A DNA stretch of 64,000 nucleotides from Candidatus Melainabacteria bacterium (lineage in GTDB: Bacteria; Cyanobacteriota; Vampirovibrionia; Obscuribacterales; Obscuribacteraceae), in the NCBI GenBank assembly GCA_016716405.1, contig JADJWK010000002.1, forward strand, positions 372,001 through 436,000. Direction: 5' to 3'. Within the stretch, counting starts at the first letter, position 1. Every line of letters starts with the position of its first letter. The notes below the pieces were generated by a model. That model did no database searches. It was not told the DNA's origin and saw nothing but the letters and a program-made list of their open reading frames with translations. The translations under genes were made by a program, and so were the position numbers. Positions 32,427 to 39,552 of the stretch are shown piece after piece.

Positions 32427-32999
32427 ATGAATTTAGTTAGATTGATATCACTGGCGATGATAGTCGCTCTTTTGACGCCGCCCCTGGCCATGCTGTCGGC
32501 ATCGGCGGCAGCGCCTCTCGATGAGGCGTCTATAAAACGCCGGAAGTTCGAGGTGCACAGATACCTCTGCAATATCTACCTGGCTCAGAAGAGAAAGGCG
32601 GAAGCGGCAAATGAGTTCAAAGCCCTGCTTGCCTTGAAGCCCAGAGATGCGGGAATCGAGCTCGAATACGGTACCTTCCTGGCTCACTATGGCGACTATG
32701 GCGCGGCGATCCCGCATCTCAAGATCGCCGTCGATCAGGATCCCGGCAGCGCCGATGCCAATGGAGCCCTGGGCACGACTCTGTTGCGGGTCAAGAAGTT
32801 CAGCGAGGCAATCGAGTATCTGCGTCGTGCAGCCGGCAAAGAGCCCGATAAGTACAAAAAGACCTACGAGGACGCTTACAAATACGTGGCTGTAGAGAAG
32901 CAGCGTGCGGCTATGCTCAAGAAACAGCAGGCGGCGAAGAAGCAGTACGAAGCTCAACAGCAGAAGCAAAAACAGCAGGAAGAAGACGACGACTGGTAA
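32427..32999 (+). CDS. Small secreted TPR protein with Gln/Lys-rich tail
   Basis: 190 residues; the ATG has GGAGG six bases upstream. A signal peptide (MNLVRLISLAMIVALLTPPL, ending near ASAAA) precedes two to three TPRs (LCNIYLAQKRKAEAANEFKA, ELEYGTFLAHYGDYGAAIPH, GTTLLRVKKFSEAIEYLRRA). A long charged helix rich in Gln and Lys ends in EEDDDW. The helical tail probably forms a coiled coil. Likely an operon partner of the TPR gene upstream. Confidence 0.8.
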   Translation: MNLVRLISLAMIVALLTPPLAMLSASAAAPLDEASIKRRKFEVHRYLCNIYLAQKRKAEAANEFKALLALKPRDAGIELEYGTFLAHYGDYGAAIPHLKIAVDQDPGSADANGALGTTLLRVKKFSEAIEYLRRAAGKEPDKYKKTYEDAYKYVAVEKQRAAMLKKQQAAKKQYEAQQQKQKQQEEDDDW

Positions 33000-33021
33000 A
33001 CCGCTTCTTATCAGCCTCGAG

Positions 33022-33055
33022 AGCGCCGGTTGCAGAAATGCGATCGGCGCTTTTG
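33022..33055 (+). terminator. Intrinsic terminator
   Basis: AGCGCCG at 33022-33028 pairs with CGGCGCT at 33045-33051; the inner bases extend the stem to about 12 bp with two G-U pairs and a 6-nt loop. TTTTGTCT follows directly. It lies 22 nt beyond the stop of the plus-strand TPR gene, in the only roomy convergent gap of the window. Confidence 0.8.
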
Positions 33056-33091
33056 TCTAGTCTCATTCAATGGTATCGTTAGCGGTGCCGG

Positions 33092-35206
33092 CTATTTGGC
33101 CGCGGCGGTCTCGGTCTTGGAGTCTTCGTTCTCGCCGGTGACCACCACCTGATTGCGTCCGAGCTTCTTCGCGAGATAGAGTCTCTGGTCGGCGGTATGC
33201 ACCAGATCGAATATCGACTCGCCGTCATCGGGGAAGGTGGCCAGTCCGCCGCTGAAGCTGCAATTGAACTGGACGCCGTCATCCGACTCGAAGGTCATGT
33301 TCCGGAATTCGGCCAGCACCCGATCGACTGCTTTGTGCATGATCTCTTTGCGCTCGCGCCTGAATGCCAGGATAAACTCCTCGCCGCCCCAGCGCCCTCT
33401 CAGATCGTCGACCCGGAATCGCCGTCCCAGAAGGGAGCCCAACTCAGCCAGGACACGGTCGCCTGAGAGGTGACCATAGGTGTCGTTGACTTTCTTGAAA
33501 TGATCGACATCGAGCAGGCAGATCGTGAAATTGGATTTGATCCGCTCCGACTCGGCGAGAATTGCCGAGAGCTGCTCGGAGAAAGCGCGTCTCAGGAGCA
33601 AACCGGTGATGGTGTCTTTGTCTGAGCGCTCACGCAGGAGATGAGCGCGATCGAGCCTGACTTTGACTCTTGTGAGGAGCTCTTCGTTGACGACGGGCTT
33701 GGGCAGATAGTCGTCGCCGCCGCAGCGGAAGGCTTCCACCCGCGCTTCCACGCCGGTCTGACCGGTGAGAAAGATAATCGGCAGATCGCGCCAGCGGGGG
33801 ATCTCTCTCAGGCTGCGGCATACATCGAAGCCGGTGATGCCGGGCATCATCACATCGAGAAGGAGCATGTCCGGAGGAAACTCCTGCATCACTTCGGTGA
33901 TCTTATTGGGATCATTGAGAGTCTTGACGATCATCCCTTCGTTGCGCAGCACCAGAGCGACCGTGTTGGCGAAAAACTCGTCGTCATCGGTGATCAGGAC
34001 CTTGGGCCTGCCTCCCTGCCGGATTGCCACCAGGTGCTGAACGGCTTTGTCCAGACTGTCGGGCTTGAAAGGCTTATCGAGATAAAGCGAAGCGCCGGCA
34101 TGGGCTGCCTCGACCCGGTCTTTGACCTGGGCGTCTCCGGAGATGAAAGCCAGGGGAAGGTTGTCGTAGCCCGGCAGGCTGCGCAGCTCCCGGGCGAGCT
34201 TGAAGCCTGCCTCGGGCATTTCGGCGACGACGTTTATCAGAGCCGCATCGAGAGGGAAGTGGGCGGCTTTATCCAGGGCCTCTTTCTCGTTGACTGCTCT
34301 GACTATCTCCACAAGGCTCTCTTTGCCGAGATCCTCGATAAAGCCCAGGAACTCCTCGTCCTCGTCCACCACCATGATCCGGGCCATGGAAGGCTGGTGC
34401 TCGCCGGTATCTTCTTTTTCGTCCCTGTCTTCCTGATTGTCCTTATCGTCCTCGGCGCCCTGAACGGCTTCCATCACTTCTTGAGCTTCGACTTCACCGT
34501 CGTGCTGCGCGTCTACAAGAGTGCGGTCGATCTCGGACCAGAGATGAGCCCTTTCGTCTTCATCTTTCTCCGCCATCGAGACGGCAGTGTCCTCGATGAA
34601 AGCCATATGCTCGCCGACTCGCTTGAACCCCAGAGAGCCGCCGGTGCCTTTGATTTTGTGGGCCAGACCGCGGACCTCTTCGAGGAGCCCCCGATTGCCG
34701 GGGTCGGCTTTGGCAGCCTCTACGGCGCGGGCGACCTCGCTGAGCTTCTCCGGGAGGACCTTGGCGTATTTGGTCACCATGTTGAGAAACATGGTCTCGA
34801 AGTCTTTGAGCTTCTTCTTCTGGGCTTCGGAGCCCTGATCCTGGTTGAATACACTTTCGACCCGGGCACCGAAAACAAACGGTATCAGAGGCTTGCTGCT
34901 GATCATCGCGAGGTTGAGCTTGCCCAGACGCGGTTTCATCTCGTTGAGCTCGACTTTGTCACCGGCTACGAAAACAATCGGAACGTTCTTGGTCAGGGCT
35001 CGGGCTTTCTCCAGCCAGACCTCGGCGCTGATTCCGGGAAGCGGCGCGCCCACCAGCACAAGCTCCGGGAATTCGGTCTTGATCACTTCGAGACCCACTT
35101 CGCCGGTTTCGGCCTGGGTCACCTTGTGACCGCGGCTTTCGAAGATCGGAACTATCAACTTGCGAAACTGGGGGTCGGGGTCGACTACGAGGATTTTTTT
35201 CGCCAT
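33092..35206 (-). CDS. Multi-receiver diguanylate cyclase: pseudo-REC, Hpt, pseudo-REC, REC, GGDEF
   Basis: About 704 residues from the ATG at 35206 (MAKKILVVD). Receiver 1 (1-120) lacks its phospho-Asp (LVLVGAPLPG). An Hpt domain follows with the phospho-His in LAHKIKGTGGSLGF near residue 182. Receiver 2 starts near 274 (IMVVDEDEEF) and also lacks the acceptor Asp (AALINVVAEMPEAG). Receiver 3 starts near 400 (KVLITDDDEFF), is canonical with LLLDVMMPGITG near 451 and the Lys in YLPKPV. The GGDEF domain has DHFKKVNDTYGHLSGD and the active RWGGEEFILAF near 608. It should make c-di-GMP under phosphorelay control. It follows the MshEN-like gene by 81 nt on the same strand. Confidence 0.9.
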   Translation of the reverse strand: MAKKILVVDPDPQFRKLIVPIFESRGHKVTQAETGEVGLEVIKTEFPELVLVGAPLPGISAEVWLEKARALTKNVPIVFVAGDKVELNEMKPRLGKLNLAMISSKPLIPFVFGARVESVFNQDQGSEAQKKKLKDFETMFLNMVTKYAKVLPEKLSEVARAVEAAKADPGNRGLLEEVRGLAHKIKGTGGSLGFKRVGEHMAFIEDTAVSMAEKDEDERAHLWSEIDRTLVDAQHDGEVEAQEVMEAVQGAEDDKDNQEDRDEKEDTGEHQPSMARIMVVDEDEEFLGFIEDLGKESLVEIVRAVNEKEALDKAAHFPLDAALINVVAEMPEAGFKLARELRSLPGYDNLPLAFISGDAQVKDRVEAAHAGASLYLDKPFKPDSLDKAVQHLVAIRQGGRPKVLITDDDEFFANTVALVLRNEGMIVKTLNDPNKITEVMQEFPPDMLLLDVMMPGITGFDVCRSLREIPRWRDLPIIFLTGQTGVEARVEAFRCGGDDYLPKPVVNEELLTRVKVRLDRAHLLRERSDKDTITGLLLRRAFSEQLSAILAESERIKSNFTICLLDVDHFKKVNDTYGHLSGDRVLAELGSLLGRRFRVDDLRGRWGGEEFILAFRRERKEIMHKAVDRVLAEFRNMTFESDDGVQFNCSFSGGLATFPDDGESIFDLVHTADQRLYLAKKLGRNQVVVTGENEDSKTETAAAK

Positions 35207-35287
35207 GAAATTTGCTTGTGAGGGGACCTCTGTCGATTGAAATATACCCAGTTGAGGGGCCGGTGCCCTGGCCGGAGCCAATCGGGT

Positions 35288-36793
35288 CTAGAGCGGTAGA
35301 TCCGAGCGAAGCTTTCTGGGATTCTGCCAGCCCATCTCGTCAAGAGCCTCATCGAAGCCCACCCTCATGCGGCTGCAATAGTTGAGGGCGATGATGCACT
35401 GCTCTTTCTTCATCAGACCTTCCCGGATGAGAGGCAGACAGATGAAAGCCGCATCTACGGTCTTGCGATTGAGCTTGTTGGCAGCCTCGAGAATCACGAC
35501 CAGGTCGCCGCCGTGCTTTTTGCGCACCTCGAGGGCATCCTTGATATCGTCGTCGGAAAGAATCCCTGCTTCTTGAATCAAGTCGAAAGCGGGCTTGAGA
35601 TTGCGCTTGCCAGGGGGGCTGGTGGACGAAGGCGAGACACCCGACGGCGCCGGCGCAGCGGCGGGCTTCTTATCGTCCGGTTTTTTGGGAGCCTCTTTGA
35701 CCGGCTGAGGACGGGCTTTCTGCGGCTTCTTGTCCATAGCGGTATCTTCGGGCATCAGGTGCTGGTCGATATTGCCCCCATGCTTGTGCAGGCGCCGGAG
35801 CACGTCCGGAGCCATGTCCGGAGACATTCTCTCTTCCCGGATCATCTCCTGGAGCTTGAGAGCGGCCTCCAGAGTAGGTTCGCTTATCAAGCCGGCGTCT
35901 TTGAGCATCACACCGAGAAGAAGATTGGGCCGTTTATCGAGAAGATGATAGTCCAGGGGGATTGGCGTGACATGGTCTGTCTGAGGATAAGCAGCGGGCG
36001 CATAGCCAGGTGGCATGCCCTGCGATGGGGGAGGCGGGTAGCCCGGAGGCGGATAGCCCGGTGGCATCTGCTGGGGCGGGTAGCCCGGAGGCGGGTAAGC
36101 CGGGGGCATTTGCTGGGGCGGATAACCGGGGGGCGGGTAGCCGGGAGGCATGCCCTGAGGGGGCGGATAGCCGGGAGGCGGCATGCCCTGCGGCGGAGGC
36201 GGCGGGTACTGAGCGGCGCCGAGATTCTGATAGCTCTGAGACGGCTGAGGCAGAGCCGGCTGGGGGCCGGGTGGTGCCGGAGGCGCAGGAAGCGGTGCCG
36301 AGCCTCCTATCAAGCCGCCTGTCTGGGGCACAGGAGCAGCGGCGGTTGTAGAGAACTCGTCTGTAGGCGCCAGGGCGCTTTCGTTGCCCTCGTAAGGCTC
36401 CGGAGCATCGAGGGAGAATTCGTCCGTACCACCTGGCTTGAGGAGCTCGGGCATCTTGGTGGACGAGCTGCCTTTGGGAGCCGACATCACCAGGATGTCG
36501 TACATGAACTCCAGATCGCTGGGGGCGAAAGACTGCGTCCAGACCACTTTCGAGGTTCCCGACTCATCTTGATAGAGCGTCCAGATAGGCTCCTCGATAT
36601 TGGCATCCCACTGGCAGGTGACGATGAAAGCGGCACTGCCTGCCGTCCAGGGCAGCTCCACGAGACAACCACGACGGTTGGAGGCCTCGTCCAGCATGAA
36701 CTTGACCTTGGACATGCTGGGGCATCCTGTTTCGGATGGTAGTTTCAGTCGGTTGCTCGAAGAATCTTCTTGTCTGGGCGGCGGTCTATACAT
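35288..36793 (-). CDS. MshEN-like repeat protein with paralogous N-terminal domain and Pro-Gly-Tyr linker
   Basis: About 501 residues. I start at the ATG at 36793 because translation then begins MYRP, as does the paralogue at 57657; an ATG at 36715 is an alternative. Residues about 25-115 form the shared domain (CLVELPWTAGSAAFI, WTLYQDESGTSKVVW). A disordered linker follows with PPGYPP-type repeats. The C-terminal 220 residues hold repeats of the form LG-x2-L-x3-GLI-x4-L-x2-AL-x2-Q (LLGVMLKDAGLISEPTLEAA; AFDLIQEAGILSDDDIKDAL), similar to MshEN c-di-GMP-binding domains of secretion ATPases. No ATPase is present. It lies directly upstream of the diguanylate cyclase gene. Confidence 0.72.
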   Translation of the reverse strand: MYRPPPRQEDSSSNRLKLPSETGCPSMSKVKFMLDEASNRRGCLVELPWTAGSAAFIVTCQWDANIEEPIWTLYQDESGTSKVVWTQSFAPSDLEFMYDILVMSAPKGSSSTKMPELLKPGGTDEFSLDAPEPYEGNESALAPTDEFSTTAAAPVPQTGGLIGGSAPLPAPPAPPGPQPALPQPSQSYQNLGAAQYPPPPPQGMPPPGYPPPQGMPPGYPPPGYPPQQMPPAYPPPGYPPQQMPPGYPPPGYPPPPSQGMPPGYAPAAYPQTDHVTPIPLDYHLLDKRPNLLLGVMLKDAGLISEPTLEAALKLQEMIREERMSPDMAPDVLRRLHKHGGNIDQHLMPEDTAMDKKPQKARPQPVKEAPKKPDDKKPAAAPAPSGVSPSSTSPPGKRNLKPAFDLIQEAGILSDDDIKDALEVRKKHGGDLVVILEAANKLNRKTVDAAFICLPLIREGLMKKEQCIIALNYCSRMRVGFDEALDEMGWQNPRKLRSDLPL

Positions 36794-36868
36794 GGTTGCC
36801 TGTCTGAGCCTTTCTAATCTCGTCAATTCTCTTATGCCACAGTTTAGCCGCTTTTACCGAAAATTCAT

Positions 36869-38185
36869 TCAGCCGGCGCTGGCTGCTTTCACTTTTCCGG
36901 AAAAGTGGGACTCGAGGCCGCTCCAGCAGCTCAGATAATCTTTCTGCAGCAGATCCGATTCGAGGGCGAATTTTGTCGGGCAATAAACCAGGGAGCTCTC
37001 GAACATGAAAGCCATGGTGTTCTCTATTTTGGTCGGCTTCAGATCGCTGTTGCTGGCGTTCTCGAAAGTTTCGGCGTCTGGACCGTGTGCCGACATGCAG
37101 TTGTGCAGGCTGCCGCCTCCGGGCACGAAACCTCCCTGCTTGGCATCGTAGACGCCTTCGATGAGACCCATATACTCGCTCATGACATTGCGATGGTAAT
37201 AGGGTGGCCGGAATGTGTCCTCCGCCACCATCCACCTTGGCGGAAAAATGACGAAGTCCAGATTGGCGGTACCGGGGATCTCGGAGGGAGAGGTCAAGAC
37301 CGTGAATATGGACGGATCGGGGTGATCATTGCTGACCGTATTGATGACATTGAATTTGCGCAGGTCGTATTTGTAAGGGTAGTAGTTGCCGTGCCAGGCC
37401 ACCACATCCAGAGGGCAATGCTTCATGCCTGTGCGCCAGAGCTTGCCCTGAAACTTGACAAAGAGCTCGAAGGTGCCTTTCTCGTCTCTGAAATCGGCTA
37501 CCGGAGCCTCGAAGTCCCGGGGATTGGCGAGCCCGTTCGAGCCGATCGGTCCGAGCTGTGGCAATCTGAGATGCGGTCCGTAGTTTTCGCAGATATAACC
37601 GCTGGCGGTACCATCGGGGAGATTGACGCAGAACTTGATGCCTCTCGGAACAACTACCATCTCCAGCGGCCGAACAGACAATGCACCGAATTCGGTGTAC
37701 AACTCGAGGGCGCCTCTTTGCGGCAGGATGAGAAGGTCCCCGTCGGCGTTGTAGAAAAAGCGGTCTTTCATGGAGGCGGTGGCTGCATAGAGATGCACTG
37801 CCGATCCCCTGACGCTGGCGATATCGCCGTTGCCGGCGATGGTCACCAGAGACTCGATGAAATCGAGATTGCTCTCCGGGGTGGGCAGCGGGTTCCAGCG
37901 AAGTTGATCCGGTGGGGCCTGGATGTCATTAAAAGGCCTGCTTTTCAAGAGTTTGTGTTGAACCTGTGTAAAGCTCTCGTGCATCACCGAAGGGCGTATA
38001 CGATAGAGCCAGCTTCGCAGATTCTCATGCCGGCTGGCCACGAAGGATGTGCCGCTGAGTTGCTCGGCATAGAGTCCCAGAGCGGGCTTCTGCGGGGAGT
38101 TCTGCCCTCTTGGAAGGGCTCCGGGCAGAGCCTCGCTCTCGAAAAAGTTTCCGAATCCGGTTTGATAAGTAAATTTGTCGGCCAT
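36869..38185 (-). CDS. hmgA: Homogentisate 1,2-dioxygenase
   Basis: Fe(II) enzyme that opens the ring of homogentisate to maleylacetoacetate in tyrosine/phenylalanine breakdown. 438 residues, the normal length. The N-terminus FTYQTGFGNFFESEALPGAL and middle ADGDLLILPQRGALELYTEF are characteristic. Iron ligands lie in YYHRNVMSEYMGLIEG and SLHNCMSAHGPDAETF, with FPPRWMVAEDTFRPP just before. ATG with AGGA seven bases upstream. No hppD, fahA or maiA gene is adjacent, so the pathway is scattered or incomplete. A small palindrome sits upstream of the start. Confidence 0.95.
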   Translation of the reverse strand: MADKFTYQTGFGNFFESEALPGALPRGQNSPQKPALGLYAEQLSGTSFVASRHENLRSWLYRIRPSVMHESFTQVQHKLLKSRPFNDIQAPPDQLRWNPLPTPESNLDFIESLVTIAGNGDIASVRGSAVHLYAATASMKDRFFYNADGDLLILPQRGALELYTEFGALSVRPLEMVVVPRGIKFCVNLPDGTASGYICENYGPHLRLPQLGPIGSNGLANPRDFEAPVADFRDEKGTFELFVKFQGKLWRTGMKHCPLDVVAWHGNYYPYKYDLRKFNVINTVSNDHPDPSIFTVLTSPSEIPGTANLDFVIFPPRWMVAEDTFRPPYYHRNVMSEYMGLIEGVYDAKQGGFVPGGGSLHNCMSAHGPDAETFENASNSDLKPTKIENTMAFMFESSLVYCPTKFALESDLLQKDYLSCWSGLESHFSGKVKAASAG

Positions 38186-38225
38186 TTCTTCGTCCTGCTC
38201 CGGGTAAAGGATGCGCTATTTTATT

Positions 38226-38239
38226 GCATTATCTAATGC
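38226..38239. promoter_or_regulatory. Palindrome upstream of hmgA
   Basis: GCATTA TC TAATGC, a perfect 6-bp dyad about 40 bp outside the hmgA start in the AT-rich 158-bp divergent region shared with the LRR gene. On the hmgA strand the right half overlaps a GATAAT that could be a -10 box. Candidate operator. Confidence 0.4.
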
Positions 38240-38343
38240 GATTACTTGATCCATGTTTCATTCTCACAGGTCCCCCGGTGCCGTAATATGCTGGTTACAG
38301 GAGATTGTCCGGTTACTCGAAAAGATAATGGAGGCTCGCCGGT

Positions 38344-39258
38344 TTGAATAGTAAACAGCGATTTGCGTGTCTGCTGGGCGTTTTCATAATTGCGTATATG
38401 GGCACCAATCCGCCCTGGAAAGAGGCCGGACCGAAAGGCCTTCCACTCGAGTATGCGCCTATCTATGCGCCGCCGGTTCCGAAGCGACCGGACGCCGGTC
38501 TCGAGATCGATTTCGCCAGGCTCCTTCTTCAGGTCGGCGTCACCGCCATCCTCACTGGCGGACTGGTGGCAGCAGGCGGCGAGGCTGCCGCCCGAGGAAG
38601 CGAAGCCCAGATTGGTCAGGACCACAAGGGAAGCAGCACCGCCAGGATCGAGGGCGGGAAAGACGAGATAGGGCAGGAAAAATCAGGGCAGGGAAAATCA
38701 GGGCAGGATAAAGCAGAGAGACCCGAGCCGGCGAAGATAGTGGCAATGCCCGGCAAGCGGATCAAGTTTCCGGGTGGCAAGAATTATGGTGAATTCCTGG
38801 TCGAGTCCGATGACGACGACGATGCCTGGGAGTGGTTCGCTGATGCCGAAGGCGAGGTGGAGCTGCCCCGGGGCAGGCCCGTGCAACTGGAGGTCACCAA
38901 AGGAAGCGCTGTGGATCTTTCCTTCGTCACTCTGCTCGATCCTGATTCGCTCCACTCCATGGATTTGAGCGAGACCGAGATCAAGGACTGGGAGCTGGCC
39001 AATCTCAAAAAACTCACCGGTCTCAAGGAGCTCGATCTATCCTCCACCGGAGTGACCAGCGAAGTCTTCAAATATCTGGAGGGTCTCACCGGGCTGCGCA
39101 AGCTCTGGCTGGATGACACCAGGGTGGACGACGGGTGTGTGGCCAGGGTCAAGAATCTGCCTGCCCTGCAAAAACTTTCCCTGACCAACACGGGAGTCAC
39201 CGAAAGTGGTGCGAAAGAGCTTGCCGATAAGCTCTCGAACTGCGAAGTAGTCATCTGA
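38344..39258 (+). CDS. Membrane-anchored leucine-rich repeat protein
   Basis: 304 residues. The start is TTG, supported by GGAGG nine bases upstream. Two hydrophobic segments occur: the N-terminus (FACLLGVFIIAYMG) and LLLQVGVTAILTGGLVAAG. A low-complexity Lys/Gln/Gly stretch made by 15-bp tandem repeats follows, then a short beta domain. At the C-terminus are three to four 24-residue LRRs (LKELDLSSTGVTSEVFKYL, LRKLWLDDTRVDDGC, LQKLSLTNTGVTESG). The LRRs should face the periplasm or surface as a binding face. Divergent from hmgA. Confidence 0.8.
   Translation: MNSKQRFACLLGVFIIAYMGTNPPWKEAGPKGLPLEYAPIYAPPVPKRPDAGLEIDFARLLLQVGVTAILTGGLVAAGGEAAARGSEAQIGQDHKGSSTARIEGGKDEIGQEKSGQGKSGQDKAERPEPAKIVAMPGKRIKFPGGKNYGEFLVESDDDDDAWEWFADAEGEVELPRGRPVQLEVTKGSAVDLSFVTLLDPDSLHSMDLSETEIKDWELANLKKLTGLKELDLSSTGVTSEVFKYLEGLTGLRKLWLDDTRVDDGCVARVKNLPALQKLSLTNTGVTESGAKELADKLSNCEVVI
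38671..38713 (+). repeat. 15-bp tandem repeat inside the LRR gene
   Basis: Units GGGCAGGAAAAATCA, GGGCAGGGAAAATCA and a partial third, encoding Gly-Gln-(Glu/Gly)-Lys-Ser repeats in the linker. In-frame. Confidence 0.75.
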
Positions 39259-39552
39259 GTATGGACCGAGCGAGCTTCGGCTTGCGGGCAGGCATTCGAG
39301 TTTTGCGAGCTGGCTGGATTTAATGCAACATGTGTAAAGCGGTTTGTTAATTCTGCTTGACACTGGAACCACTTGCGGTGGCAGTCCTTGAAAAACCAGA
39401 AAGTCCCGAAACCCTGATTTTACAAAAGTTCATTACTGTTGCAGGAAATTTTTCTGCGTTCAAAAAGTAATGGGCTGACCCCTGAGAAGATACTGCCCGG
39501 TCGGGGGAATTCCCCCATTGCCCCGAGCCCCGTGTCGTAGCACTATCAGTGA
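39259..39552. promoter_or_regulatory. Intergenic region with long dyad and perfect palindrome upstream of the permease
   Basis: 294 bp without a gene. An imperfect hairpin spans 39431-39472 (CATTACT and GCAG pairing with CTGC and AGTAATG). A perfect 14-bp palindrome GGGGGAATTCCCCC lies at 39503-39516, 37 bp before the permease ATG. TTGACA at 39357-39362 could be a -35 box but has no clear -10 partner. This looks like a regulated leader. Confidence 0.5.

Noticed and set aside
33641..35221. 526-codon open frame on the plus strand
   Set aside because: Antisense to the receiver/Hpt/GGDEF protein, whose domains are unmistakable; long antisense frames are common in GC-rich DNA.
36000..36240. Repetitive GC-rich stretch that could look like a CRISPR or satellite array
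   Set aside because: It encodes the Pro-Pro-Gly-Tyr linker in frame; units are short, without spacers, and vary with codon choice. The same holds for 58310-58470.
35513..36742. 409-codon Arg/Gly/His-rich open frame on the plus strand
   Set aside because: Antisense reading of the Pro-Gly-Tyr repeats of the MshEN-like gene.
36905..38236. 443-codon open frame on the plus strand
   Set aside because: Antisense to hmgA, which matches its family over the full length.
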